A DNA stretch of 64,000 nucleotides from JANXMY01 sp964251675 (GCA_964251675.1 CAXUKS010000001.1:62001-126000), one strand, 5' to 3'. Counted from the first letter of the stretch, positions 50,061 to 58,739 are shown. The notes: generated from the letters alone by a model not told the origin. Translations and numbers: made by a program.

Positions 50061-50367
50061 TGTCTTTCTCCTTGAAAGAAAGCAGCTTGTAAAGCGTGAC
50101 AGTATCGGCGGTAAACTTGACGTATAGGACGCCGACTACCGACGGAACATGGTAGACATCCTGCCAGACTTTGTAATCCGTTTGGGCTGTCATGGACTTA
50201 TAGAAATGCGTAGGCCGCATCGTCTGCAATACTGCCACAACCTCTGCTTTTCCAAATCCAAGATTGGCGGCATCATTGGCGGCAGTAAACGTTATCCTGA
50301 GAGAATTGGCTGTAGAAAAAGCGGCTTAAAATGCTTCCAAATCGTAGGTCGGCTTTTTCTTCTCCAT
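50053..50367 (-). pseudogene. mqsR: MqsR-type toxin with premature stop at codon 14
   Basis: From ATG 50367 the frame reads 'MEKKKPTYDLEAF', then TAA (50328-50326), then continues unbroken 'AAFSTANSLRITFTAANDAA', 'LGFGKAEVVAVLQTM', 'HFYKSMTAQTDYKVWQDVYH' to the natural stop at 50053-50055. Homologues have Lys at the stop position, so one base change (AAA to TAA) inactivates the toxin. Total length of 104 codons fits MqsR, a GCU-specific mRNA interferase. An AAGGAGG and a TATAAT lie upstream. Restart at ATG 50238 would give only 61 residues and lose the first third. Confidence 0.88.
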
Positions 50368-50426
50368 AACTTCATTATTCCTCCTTGATTATACCACCAT
50401 TAAGGTAGTATTTTGCATATTCTCTT

Positions 50427-52496
50427 TTATTGATCAAATGAGAGTATGCTTTCGTCGCCCGCGATGCTGCGGATTTTCAGGCGCAGGGGCTTTTGGGCGC
50501 TTTGGAGATGGGCGTCCCAGAAAGTCTTTGTCTTGACACCGTCTTTGAGGACGAAGCCTTTTTTGTCGATTTTGATCTCCGCGTCGGACTGCCAGGCTCC
50601 CTGGGCATGGGTGCAGTCGACGCTGACCCACTCAATCAATTCCAGGCCGGTGTCGCTGATTTGGATGGGCTTGAACGGCGTCTTGGTCGGGGCGGCTTCC
50701 GAGTCGCCGCCTTCCAGGTCGAGCTTGGGGGCGGTCGCTTTTCCGGTCAGCCCTTTCTTCTGGTTATACTCGCTGATTTTCTGCTGCAAGCGGTCGGACG
50801 TGAAGCGCGTGATTTCGACATCGTAGCCGCCGCCCTCGGTCCTCGCAACCTGGTATTCTACGTCGTCGTTGAGGACGACTTCATCCAGCAGTTCTTTGAG
50901 GTCGCGCAGCTCCACCGACACGCCGGTCATATTTTCGTCTTTGAGGAACTTCTCGACGGCGGGCCGGTCGTAGATGTCCACATAGTAGACGATGGCATGG
51001 GAGACGCTGTCGGGCAGCTCCGGCAGGGCTTCCTGAATGACCCGGTTGATCTGCGGCACGTCCAGCACTTTGGTCTGGTGGTCCAGCAGGTTCGGCAGGT
51101 AGACGGGGACGGTGCCGCGCTTGGAGTCGGTGATGGCCCCTTCCCAGAACGTATCCAGCCCGTCCTCGTTTTTGAGGCCGGTGATGAGCGTTTTGAGCTT
51201 GTCCATCGTCTGAATGGGGTTGCGGAACAGGGAAACGCCGTCCTGAATATCCAGCACCGTGAAGGCGGCCCCGGCAGCTTTGAGCCTATCGCGTGTCGTT
51301 TGCAGGCTGTTGACTCCGACATCCACATGGACAAAGCGCCGTCCGAGGTCATGGGCGACTTTAGCCGTGACCCCGCTCCCCCCAAAGAAGTCCCCCACAA
51401 TCATGCCTTCGTTTGATGAGGCTTTAATAACGCGCTCAAGCAACGCCTCTGGCTTTTGCGTGGCATAATCTGAACGCTCCGTGGCAGCCTTGTTTACAAT
51501 CGAAGTCACCCACCAATCCCTCGGCAGAGTTCCGTCCTGTTTGTATTGCCGATAGGTCATTCCAGGATATTTTTCTTCATGTTCGGGTCGCAAACCATCT
51601 GCTCTATCAACAGGGCTGCCTGGTATGCCCTTTCCTCTAATTTGGTACCAACCTTTATCGTCCTGATATTTGAACTTTTTCTTAGTTTCTTCTGAGTATG
51701 TTTCGAGAACATCTCGATAGTTGAACGTCACATTGTCTGTGTCTCTTACATAATAAAAAAGAACATCGTGTTTTGTATTCCACTTGTCTTTGGACATCTC
51801 GCGTTCTTTGTAACACCAAATGATCTCGTTCCTGAACATATCTTCGCCAAACACTTCATCCATAATGATTTTCACATAATGGCCGATGTGCCAGTCCAAG
51901 TGAACATAGATGCTGGCGGTTTCGCTCATCACGGACTTAATCGCCGTCAGGTTCTCGAACATCCAGTTCAGGTAATCTTCCTTGTTCCAGATGTCCCCGT
52001 ACATCTTCTCCTCAAACGCCCGCAGCTCGTCAATCTCTAGTTCCTGCTCGGCCTCCGCCATCTCCGCCGCCTTGTGCGGGTGACGGCGCAGGTAGACGCT
52101 TTTGGCGTAGTCCGCGCCGGACGCAAAGGGCGGGTCAATGTAGACAAGGTCAAGCGCGATGTTGTTGTCTTTGAGGTAGGCGCAGGCGGACAGACACTCG
52201 CCCCGGAGGAGCAGGTTCGACGCAGGGAGGCCCCCCCCGCCCCCAATAATGGGGGAGCCAGAGGCAGACGAAGTCTGCTCCGCAGCTTGTCCAGTTCCCC
52301 CATTATTGGGGGTTAGGGGGAGGGGGCGGACAATCTCGGTTTCCTGTGTCTCGTAGAGGGGCAGACCGCGCCGCAGGTGGTCGTAGACGCTGGTGTTGCC
52401 CCCGTAGCGCAGGACGCGCCGGGTGCGGGTGATGGTATCGAGAATGGCCTGGCCGGAAATGGTGTCGGGGACGTAGGGAATGTATTTGACGGGCAT
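50427..52496 (-). CDS. Type III restriction-modification DNA methyltransferase (Mod)
   Basis: 689 residues, N6-adenine methyltransferase of the beta class: motif IV 'LVYIDPPFASGADYAKSVYL' near residue 115 comes before the SAM motif I 'GDFFGGSGVTAKVAHDLGRR' near residue 368. The middle part is the target-recognition region. The C-terminal quarter ('TPFKPIQISDTGLELIEWVS') is typical of Mod partners of Res. Residues about 58-93 ('TPNNGGTGQAAEQ', 'SASGSPIIGGGGG') are translated from a dispersed palindromic repeat, inserted in a linker without breaking the frame. res lies immediately upstream (69 bp). Confidence 0.93.
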   Translation of the reverse strand: MPVKYIPYVPDTISGQAILDTITRTRRVLRYGGNTSVYDHLRRGLPLYETQETEIVRPLPLTPNNGGTGQAAEQTSSASGSPIIGGGGGLPASNLLLRGECLSACAYLKDNNIALDLVYIDPPFASGADYAKSVYLRRHPHKAAEMAEAEQELEIDELRAFEEKMYGDIWNKEDYLNWMFENLTAIKSVMSETASIYVHLDWHIGHYVKIIMDEVFGEDMFRNEIIWCYKEREMSKDKWNTKHDVLFYYVRDTDNVTFNYRDVLETYSEETKKKFKYQDDKGWYQIRGKGIPGSPVDRADGLRPEHEEKYPGMTYRQYKQDGTLPRDWWVTSIVNKAATERSDYATQKPEALLERVIKASSNEGMIVGDFFGGSGVTAKVAHDLGRRFVHVDVGVNSLQTTRDRLKAAGAAFTVLDIQDGVSLFRNPIQTMDKLKTLITGLKNEDGLDTFWEGAITDSKRGTVPVYLPNLLDHQTKVLDVPQINRVIQEALPELPDSVSHAIVYYVDIYDRPAVEKFLKDENMTGVSVELRDLKELLDEVVLNDDVEYQVARTEGGGYDVEITRFTSDRLQQKISEYNQKKGLTGKATAPKLDLEGGDSEAAPTKTPFKPIQISDTGLELIEWVSVDCTHAQGAWQSDAEIKIDKKGFVLKDGVKTKTFWDAHLQSAQKPLRLKIRSIAGDESILSFDQ
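52229..52331. repeat. Palindromic repeat, CCCCCAATAATGGGGG family, copy 2, inside mod
   Basis: Arms around 52237-52258 and 52296-52312 are reverse complements. Both carry CCCCCAATAATGGGGG or its complement and the flanks AGCCAGAGG and TGTCCAGTT that also flank copy 1 at 10874-10964, in reversed order. It lies wholly within the mod reading frame and is translated on the minus strand. Confidence 0.85.
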
Positions 52497-52511
52497 AAGG
52501 GCGATCCTTCG

Positions 52512-52564
52512 GAACCCCTCCCGCTCCCTTCCTCAACAGCGGAGGGAACGAGCGGGAGGGGTTC
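52512..52564. terminator. Strong hairpin between res and mod
   Basis: GAACCCCTCCCGCTC (52512-52526) pairs perfectly with GAGCGGGAGGGGTTC (52550-52564). It fills most of the 69-bp gap between the two genes. It may attenuate mod transcription or protect mRNA ends; no long T-run follows on the minus strand. Confidence 0.55.
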
Positions 52565-52565
52565 T

Positions 52566-55451
52566 TTACTCGGTGAAAAAGGCTTGAGTCGCTTCGCAGA
52601 GCTTGTGCAGGTTGACGCTTTTCAAGTCGTCGGCGTCGGAGAGGTACAGGTAGTCGAAGCGTTTGTAGCCGAACTTGGCGTTATTGAGCGGCAGGAACTC
52701 CTCCTGAACGAACTTTCGCCGGGCAACAAACTCGCGCTGGTCGGCGAAGCCCTTGCCTTTGGTCTCGACAATCAGCGCCCGGTGAATCTGGCCCTCTTTG
52801 CGCTCAATCAAAAGGAAGTCGGGCGTATAAAGGCCAACTTTCGTCCAGCCGTGCGGGCGACGCGCAAAGCACTTGATTTGGAACTCGGTCAGCTCGCCCG
52901 CGCCGTTGAAGTAAAGCTCCAGGCCCCGGTCTTTGAGTTCTTTCTGCTTCAAAGCTTCTTCCAGAAACTCCCGCTCAAAGCTGCTGTCAAAATTGTAGGG
53001 AACCACATGAAACGAGCGGTCTTTGTTTTCCAGGGCCGTCGTCGGATCGGCGGCAGGCAGAGTAAACAAATTGGGGTCAAGCCCCTGCGCTCGCATCGTC
53101 TCGCGGACGGCCTCAATCTTGGCTTTCTGCGCCTGCGCGTACTGGAACGGGGTCAGGCCACCGGCGTCCATCTCCTGCATCTGAGTCGTTTCAGGCTCGC
53201 TCGGGTACAAGTTCTTCGTCGTGACGGCAACCGGAGCCACTTTCGCGGCAAGGAGCAGGCTGGCCGTCTGATGGATCAATTCCTCGGTAGAAGTGAGGGT
53301 CCGGCGGCAGCAGAACGCAAGGCGGATGTCTGCCGCCACGTTGTCCACTGCGTACCGGGCATCAAAGAAGCGCACACCGCCGCTCTCGTAAGTGATGGCG
53401 TCGAAGACAGACTGCAAAACCGGCGCGAAAGCGCGGAGGTCACGGACAGACAGGACATTGAAGCTGCCTTTGGCAATCTGGAGAAGCCAGGCCGAAAAGT
53501 CAGCGACCTCACCCTGTTCTTCCCCGTGAAACCAGCGTGTTTCCGCCCCGCCGGGGGCAAGGCTGCGGGTCACGCTGGCGGCGTTGGTCTTGAACCGGTC
53601 GGCCTCAAAAGCGGTCAGAGCCGCTTGGGGCGCGGCCTCTTCGCTCGTCACGGTCTGGTACTGGACTTGAAGCTGATAAAAGTCTACTGGCGGCAGTGTC
53701 AGGTGGTCCATGCGGCTAAAGCGCGGGCGGGTTTCAACCGGAGCGCCCTTGCCGAGTGCATTCAATTCTTCAATGCTGGTATTCTGTTCTTCGGCAAGCT
53801 GCTTGTCCAGAACTTTCGCGTTCTCCGCGTTCAGCCAGATGCCTGCCGTTTCCGGGTTTTCTAACGTGCCGTCCATCTGACGCAGACAGCGGCAGCTGGT
53901 TTGCAGAACCATGTTTGTCGGGCAGTCGCCTTTTTGGGACAAAATCACGCCGGTCAGGCTCCGGCAGTCCCAACCTTCTTTGCCGATCTGGACAAGCAAA
54001 ACAATCCGCTTTTTTGAGACGGACGTATCCAATGCTTTAAACTCCGCCTCGGCGTTAGTCGGCGGCTTGAACCGGGGATTGCCCCGATGATACTTCAAAA
54101 TGTCGTCGGGCGCAATTCCCAGTTCCCCAATCAGCAGCGGGTAGACTTCGTCTTCCAGACGCTCAATGCTGCCGCAGTAGATCGCCAGCTTGGCCGTGGC
54201 ACCGTTGGCGTAAAACTTGGTTCCGTACTGTTCCCGAAAATCTTGGACGCCGTGCCGAACAATCCGGCTTGAGTCAAGCTCCGTGATCGTTCGCACCTTC
54301 GGTTTCTTCAGGAAGTTCTGAATAGCCGTCGTCAGCGGATAATAAAAGACGGTATTCGTAATCTGAGAGAACTTGACGGAGATACCGTCGGCGACTTTCA
54401 GCGGGTCCGGCGACGACAAATATGGAGTCCCGGAGAAGCCAAGCACGCCGTTGATACTGCCGCCTCGGTTCCAGCCGTTGACGACTTGCCGCAGCTTCAC
54501 GTCATCGGTAGCGGCATGATGGACTTCATCAATCAGGATTTGCAGGTTCGGCACTTTGCCGATGAGATTACGCAGCTCATTGGCTTCCTTGTCTTTTTCG
54601 TCCTCCGTCTGGGCCGCGAGAAGGCCGAGCGGGTCCAGCTTGACTTTGTCCAGGATTACCTTCTCGGCGTTGGTGACGATGACAAGCCCCATAAGGTCTT
54701 CAAACGGCTGGTACTGACTGATTTTCTGCGCGTTCGGGTTCTGCGCCTTGTTGCTTTTCTTCGCCGCTTTCGGCTGATCCAAAATCTCGAACTTGATCAG
54801 CTTGCGAATACTGCTCGCCGCCGGTTCCGGCAGAACCCAGGCCGGGTCAAAGTTCTCAATCGTTTTGAGGCTTGGAATGATCGAGGATTTGAGGCCGGAT
54901 GGGACCAGCAGAATAAAGTTATGGGCGAACGCTTTGTTGTCCGGCTCGTTTTGAGCGAAGTATAAATCTAGATAGATAAACGCCGCCATGAGAAATGTTT
55001 TCCCGGCACCCATCGGCAGGCTGAACAGGTAATCGGGATATTCGACCCCGTAGAACATCTCCTGAGCCACACGGCAGCAATCCACTTCCGACGCATGGGC
55101 TGCAAGATACTTTTCCAGTTCGGGGAGCGCCGTCTTGGACCCTTGCGGCTTCATCCGCGAGAAGGAGAAAAGCGCCCGCGCTGCGGCGTCCGCCTCCAAA
55201 TGAGCGCGGGTCGCGGCGCTGATCGGCAGAGGCGACAAATCTTCGTTCTGTGTCATCAGTCCCTCGCAGAACAGCGCGGCGAGAGGCCGGTTGTTCCAGG
55301 ACATTTTCAGAAACAGGTACGTTTTAATGGCTTCAATCTGTGCATCGCGCAAATGGCCCGCGCTTACCATGTAAGCAACGATGTCCGCCGCAGGGCAATC
55401 CTCTCGCTGAAACCACGCCCTGACTTTTTCGGAAATGAATGTGTTAAGCAT
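52566..55451 (-). CDS. Type III restriction enzyme, Res subunit (DEAD/DEAH helicase-nuclease)
   Basis: 961 residues. Superfamily-2 helicase motor: Walker A 'LFSLPMGAGKTFLMAAFIYL' near residue 145, DEAH-type box 'LQILIDEVHHAATDDVKLRQ' near 310, motif III-like 'VLGFSGTPYLSS', motif VI-like 'VLQTSCRCLRQMDGTL'. The C-terminal PD-(D/E)xK nuclease is near 880-900 ('DFLLIERKEGQIHRALIVET', 'KGKG'). It should translocate on DNA and cut between two unmethylated head-to-head sites together with Mod. It ends 55 bp before pheS begins (upstream in transcription), and looks intact. Confidence 0.92.
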   Translation of the reverse strand: MLNTFISEKVRAWFQREDCPAADIVAYMVSAGHLRDAQIEAIKTYLFLKMSWNNRPLAALFCEGLMTQNEDLSPLPISAATRAHLEADAAARALFSFSRMKPQGSKTALPELEKYLAAHASEVDCCRVAQEMFYGVEYPDYLFSLPMGAGKTFLMAAFIYLDLYFAQNEPDNKAFAHNFILLVPSGLKSSIIPSLKTIENFDPAWVLPEPAASSIRKLIKFEILDQPKAAKKSNKAQNPNAQKISQYQPFEDLMGLVIVTNAEKVILDKVKLDPLGLLAAQTEDEKDKEANELRNLIGKVPNLQILIDEVHHAATDDVKLRQVVNGWNRGGSINGVLGFSGTPYLSSPDPLKVADGISVKFSQITNTVFYYPLTTAIQNFLKKPKVRTITELDSSRIVRHGVQDFREQYGTKFYANGATAKLAIYCGSIERLEDEVYPLLIGELGIAPDDILKYHRGNPRFKPPTNAEAEFKALDTSVSKKRIVLLVQIGKEGWDCRSLTGVILSQKGDCPTNMVLQTSCRCLRQMDGTLENPETAGIWLNAENAKVLDKQLAEEQNTSIEELNALGKGAPVETRPRFSRMDHLTLPPVDFYQLQVQYQTVTSEEAAPQAALTAFEADRFKTNAASVTRSLAPGGAETRWFHGEEQGEVADFSAWLLQIAKGSFNVLSVRDLRAFAPVLQSVFDAITYESGGVRFFDARYAVDNVAADIRLAFCCRRTLTSTEELIHQTASLLLAAKVAPVAVTTKNLYPSEPETTQMQEMDAGGLTPFQYAQAQKAKIEAVRETMRAQGLDPNLFTLPAADPTTALENKDRSFHVVPYNFDSSFEREFLEEALKQKELKDRGLELYFNGAGELTEFQIKCFARRPHGWTKVGLYTPDFLLIERKEGQIHRALIVETKGKGFADQREFVARRKFVQEEFLPLNNAKFGYKRFDYLYLSDADDLKSVNLHKLCEATQAFFTE

Positions 55452-55506
55452 AATGAATTCAGAGTGCAGCCAGTGTCAAGAACGGCGCTTGCAGGAAGAG
55501 CAGCCG

Positions 55507-56499
55507 TCAGAACTGCCGGAGGAAGCGGAGGTCGTTTTCGGTGAACAGGCGGATGTCGTCGATGCCGTACTTTGCCATCGGCATTCGGTCAATGCCGAGG
55601 CCCCAGGCAAAGCCGGTGTACCGCTCGGAATCAATGCCCATCGCTTCTAAGATGTTGGGGTGGACCATGCCCGCGCCGCCCAGTTCCAGCCAGCCGGTTC
55701 CCCAGCGGATCGCCACTTCGACACCCGGCTCCACGAAGGGGAAGAAGTCAGGGCGGAAGCGGATTTCGACGTCGCCAAACAGGCGGCGGACCAGCGCGGC
55801 GAACGTGCCTTTGAGGTCGGCCAGCGTTAGGCCCTCGTCCACGGCGAGAATGTCGACCTGGTGGAACGTGTGCGAGTGCGTGGCGTCCACAGCCTCGTAG
55901 CGGTAGCATTTGCCGATAGTCGCAGCGCGGATGGGCGGCTTTTGCCCACCATTGCCCATGATGTGCGCTTGGAACGCCGTGGTCTGGGTGCGGAGCAGGT
56001 GGGTTTTGTCCACATAGAACGACATCTGCTCGTCAAAGGCCGGGTGGTCGGGGGGATAGTTCAGGGTTTCAAAGTTATAGTGATAGTCTTCAATGTCCGG
56101 CCACTCTTCGAACGCATAGCCCATGCCAATCAGCGCGTCTTTGACCGCCTGCATCTGCCGCGTGATCGGGTGCTGCGTCCCGGCGGGGAAGGCCGTGCCG
56201 GGCAGGGTGACATCTACCGCATCGGAAGCCAGCCGTGCCGCCCGCTCGCCGGACGCCAGATGTTCGCGGCGCTCGGTCAGCAGAGCGGTTAAATCGTCCT
56301 TGCGGGCGTTGACGGCAGCTCCAAAGGCGGGCTTCTCATCGGGGGGCAGCGTGCCGACAAGGCGCAGCAGGCCGGTCAAACGGCCTTTGCGGCCCAGATA
56401 CAGCGTTTCCGCCGCGTCCAGTTCGGCTACCGAGACGGCGGCGTCCAGAGCCATTCGGGCTTCGTCGGCCACTTGATTGAGCTGTTCTGTCGGAGTCAT
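55507..56499 (-). CDS. pheS: Phenylalanyl-tRNA synthetase alpha subunit
   Basis: 330 residues from ATG 56499. An N-terminal coiled coil ('QLNQVADEARMALDAAVSVA', 'AETLYLGRKGRLTGLLRLVG') is followed by the class II catalytic core: 'PGTAFPAGTQHPITRQMQAV', motif 2 'IRAATIGKCYRYEAVDATHS' then 'HTFHQVD', and motif 3 'WGLGIDRMPMAKYGIDDIR' near the end. It follows rplT in the infC-rpmI-rplT cluster, but pheT is not next to it; the res/mod/mqsRA block intervenes. Confidence 0.97.
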   Translation of the reverse strand: MTPTEQLNQVADEARMALDAAVSVAELDAAETLYLGRKGRLTGLLRLVGTLPPDEKPAFGAAVNARKDDLTALLTERREHLASGERAARLASDAVDVTLPGTAFPAGTQHPITRQMQAVKDALIGMGYAFEEWPDIEDYHYNFETLNYPPDHPAFDEQMSFYVDKTHLLRTQTTAFQAHIMGNGGQKPPIRAATIGKCYRYEAVDATHSHTFHQVDILAVDEGLTLADLKGTFAALVRRLFGDVEIRFRPDFFPFVEPGVEVAIRWGTGWLELGGAGMVHPNILEAMGIDSERYTGFAWGLGIDRMPMAKYGIDDIRLFTENDLRFLRQF

Positions 56500-56520
56500 A
56501 AGCGTCAAAAACCCACAAAT

Positions 56521-56563
56521 GCCGGGGGTATAAAACCCCCGGCAAGTAAGCACCCTGCGGGTG
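56521..56563. repeat. Palindrome GCCGGGGGTATAAAACCCCCGGC plus small hairpin
   Basis: GCCGGGGGT and ACCCCCGGC at 56521-56543 pair around ATAAA. AAGCACCCTGCGGGTGAAGA just after is nearly the same as part of the repeat at 24179-24324. It lies between rplT and pheS and could attenuate or terminate transcription. Confidence 0.6.
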
Positions 56564-56580
56564 AAGAATAGAGCAGGCGA

Positions 56581-56964
56581 TTAGGCGGCTGCGAAATTGT
56601 GCGTCGGCGCGACCACGGTGATGTTCAGCGAGGCGACCAGCGCGTTGAAGGCGGTGATGTCGTGAATTGCCATGTCGGACAGCACTTTGCGATCCAGCTC
56701 AACACCGCTCACGGTCAGGGCCGCCATGAAGCGGCTGTACTGGACGCCCTGGGCGCGGCAGGCGGCATTGATTCGGGCGATCCAGAGCTGCCGGAACTCG
56801 CGCTTGCGGTTGCGGCGGTCCCGGTAGGCATACTGCCCGGACTTCATGAGCTGCTCATTAGCGCTCTTGAAGAGACGGGACTTGCCGCCCCAGTAGCCGG
56901 AGGCTTCTTTGAGAATTTTATGGTGGCGCTTGTGCTTCATTACGCCGCGCTTGACACGAGCCAT
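56581..56964 (-). CDS. rplT: 50S ribosomal protein L20
   Basis: 127 residues, 23S rRNA-binding assembly protein and, in many bacteria, repressor of its own operon. Typical helical start 'MARVKRGVMKHKRHHKILKE', then 'GKSRLFKSANEQLMKSGQYA', 'RINAACRAQGVQYSRFMAAL' and 'VELDRKVLSDMAIHDITAFN'. A few residues longer at the C-terminus than most L20. Follows rpmI by 41 bp. Confidence 0.98.
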   Translation of the reverse strand: MARVKRGVMKHKRHHKILKEASGYWGGKSRLFKSANEQLMKSGQYAYRDRRNRKREFRQLWIARINAACRAQGVQYSRFMAALTVSGVELDRKVLSDMAIHDITAFNALVASLNITVVAPTHNFAAA

Positions 56965-57005
56965 TGTCTGTTATCCTTTACGTTCGGTGCGAGAGTGGTT
57001 GGGGT

Positions 57006-57212
57006 TTACTTGGGCAGGCCGTTCGGCAGCAGTCGACGAATGGACTTTCGCTTGCCGGGGTACAGCTCGGCGTCCGAGGCTAATACCCGCAGGTTGGATT
57101 TGCCCTTATGGATATTCAAATGGTTATGATGCGCGTGGCCGTGCATCAGTTTGCCGGTTCCGGTCATTTTGAAGCGCTTGGCCGCCGTCTTGCGGGTTTT
57201 AATCTTGGGCAT
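57006..57212 (-). CDS. rpmI: 50S ribosomal protein L35
   Basis: 68 residues, basic: 'MPKIKTRKTAAKRFKMTGTG', 'KLMHGHAHHNHLNIHKGK' and the end 'KSIRRLLPNGLPK'. Standard order infC-rpmI-rplT. Confidence 0.97.
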   Translation of the reverse strand: MPKIKTRKTAAKRFKMTGTGKLMHGHAHHNHLNIHKGKSNLRVLASDAELYPGKRKSIRRLLPNGLPK

Positions 57213-57314
57213 AGTCTTCTCCTATTTTTATAATTGCTCAGTGATACGTGGTTATACGTGCGCGAACCCGGCGCACGGGTGTGTCCGGGTTCGCTGACGG
57301 GTCCCGAAAGCATT

Positions 57315-57983
57315 TTATTCCGCTGCGGGCGGTTCCAGCGCAGCAGGCTCTGGCGCGGCAGTCACCGGGACAACAGCTTCTGGCGCAGCAACAGCTGGTG
57401 CAACAGGCTGGGCCGCCGGGGCGGCAGGCTCCGGCTTTTTAGCGGCAGGCGGCTTCGGTGCAGTGGGCTTGGACGCGCCGCCGGATTTGCTCGGCGTCAG
57501 AACGGCGTACATTGATCGGCCTTCCATCGAGGGGGCCTTCTCAATTTGCGCCACATCCATCACACGCTGAATGAACGTGTCAAGCTGTCCGCGTCCGACT
57601 TCCGGGTGACGAATCTGGCCGCCGATGAACCGGAACGTGACTTTGACCTTGTCGCCGTCTTCCAGGAACTTGCGGGCATGGTTCACTTTGGTCATCAGGT
57701 CATGCTCGGACAGCGTACCGTAGCGCGGATCCAGCCGGATGTCCTTCAGCTCGCTCTGCTTGTGCTTCTTCGCGGACTCTTTTTCTTTTTTCGCCTGCTC
57801 GTACTTGAATTTGCCGTAGTCCATGATCTTGCACACGGGCGGCTGTGCCTGCGGGGCCACTTCGATGAGATCGATGCCGCGCTCGCGGGCGATCAGAAGG
57901 GCCTCACGCGGCGTCATAATGCCGAGCTGGCCTCCGTCGTCGTCAATGACGCGGATTTCACGGGCGCGGATGCGCTCGTTCAT
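57315..57983 (-). CDS. infC: Translation initiation factor IF-3 with Ala/Pro-rich extension
   Basis: 222 residues. N-domain 'NERIRAREIRVIDDDGGQLG', linker 'KKEKESAKKHKQSELKDIRL', C-domain 'VKVTFRFIGGQIRHPEVGRG' and 'QIEKAPSMEGRSMYAVLTPS'. After residue about 172, where IF-3 normally ends, about 50 residues of Ala, Pro, Lys and Val follow, a low-complexity tail found in several phyla but absent in E. coli and Bacillus. ATG is used (57983); infC often uses rare starts. A consensus promoter is at 58093-58122. Confidence 0.97.
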   Translation of the reverse strand: MNERIRAREIRVIDDDGGQLGIMTPREALLIARERGIDLIEVAPQAQPPVCKIMDYGKFKYEQAKKEKESAKKHKQSELKDIRLDPRYGTLSEHDLMTKVNHARKFLEDGDKVKVTFRFIGGQIRHPEVGRGQLDTFIQRVMDVAQIEKAPSMEGRSMYAVLTPSKSGGASKPTAPKPPAAKKPEPAAPAAQPVAPAVAAPEAVVPVTAAPEPAALEPPAAE

Positions 57984-58049
57984 ATTGACTCGCGGTTCAC
58001 GCGGGTCCCTGCGAAAGTCTCTGCTGTTGATTTTTAGGTTCCTTACCCA

Positions 58050-58088
58050 CGAAAAACTACCGGTGTGCGTGGGCCGACACCGACCGGT
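58050..58088 (-). promoter_or_regulatory. Possible leader hairpin/attenuator of infC
   Basis: On the minus strand GGTGT (58081-58077) can pair with ACACC (58066-58062), extended by ACC/GGT across a 4-base bulge, and is followed by TAGTTTTTCG. It begins at about the first transcribed base. The position fits a regulated leader of the infC operon, but the stem is short and the call is tentative. Confidence 0.3.
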
Positions 58089-58092
58089 CTCT

Positions 58093-58122
58093 AGTATAGC
58101 GTATTGTTGGGCCGGATGTCAA
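58093..58122 (-). promoter_or_regulatory. Promoter of the infC-rpmI-rplT-pheS operon
   Basis: On the minus strand TTGACA (58117-58122), 18-base spacer, TATACT (58093-58098). The leader to infC is about 100 nt. The -35 box lies just outside the 3' end of the Uma2 gene. Confidence 0.75.
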
Positions 58123-58127
58123 CTGAC

Positions 58128-58739
58128 TCATTCCAAGAAATTACGCAGAACCGGAAAAAATCCTTCCGGGGCGGCGTCTACTTTGTCATAAATATCCGCC
58201 AGACGCAGGCGGCAGCCGACTGAGGCCAGCACAATTTCTCCGTCCGGCCCCGAAAGATCTGTCAGCACCCAGGTTCCATCGGCCTGCCGCGCATAATGCT
58301 CGACGCGCATCGCGTTTTGAGACACCAGCAGGTAGTCGGTGAGCGACGGCAGCAGGCGGTAGTGCAGAAACTTCTCGCCCCGGTCATACGCCGCCGTAGA
58401 CGGCGACAGCACTTCAATAATCACCTGCGGGTTCAGCAGCGTGTCCTGCCGCCCGTCTGTGAACTCCGGCTCCCCGCAAATCAGCACCACATCCGGGTAC
58501 GCATACAGCCCGCTGGCATCAATGCGGACTTTCATGTCCGTGGCATACGTCTTGCAGGGCCGCCGCCGGAACTGAGACACAAATTCAAACGTCAGGTTAG
58601 AGACAATCAAGACGTGCGCCTCGGTCGCCCCGGCCATCGCGTACATCTCCCCGGCGTAGTATTCGCTTTTGAACTCGGCTTGGCGTTCCAGTTCCAGATA
58701 CTGCTCCGGGCTGAGAAATGTCTTTTGCAGAGCGGACAT
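58128..58739 (-). CDS. Uma2-family (DUF820) PD-(D/E)xK-fold protein
   Basis: 203 residues from ATG 58739. 'FLSPEQYLELERQAEFKSEY' opens, followed by 'YAGEMYAMAGATEAHVLIVS', 'YAYPDVVLICGEPEFTDGRQ' with the Asp, and 'LLNPQVIIEVLSPSTAAYDR' with the Glu of the nuclease-like core. The family is very common in cyanobacteria and Chloroflexota; activity and target are mostly unknown. It follows thrS by 4 bp and may be co-transcribed. Confidence 0.9.
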   Translation of the reverse strand: MSALQKTFLSPEQYLELERQAEFKSEYYAGEMYAMAGATEAHVLIVSNLTFEFVSQFRRRPCKTYATDMKVRIDASGLYAYPDVVLICGEPEFTDGRQDTLLNPQVIIEVLSPSTAAYDRGEKFLHYRLLPSLTDYLLVSQNAMRVEHYARQADGTWVLTDLSGPDGEIVLASVGCRLRLADIYDKVDAAPEGFFPVLRNFLE

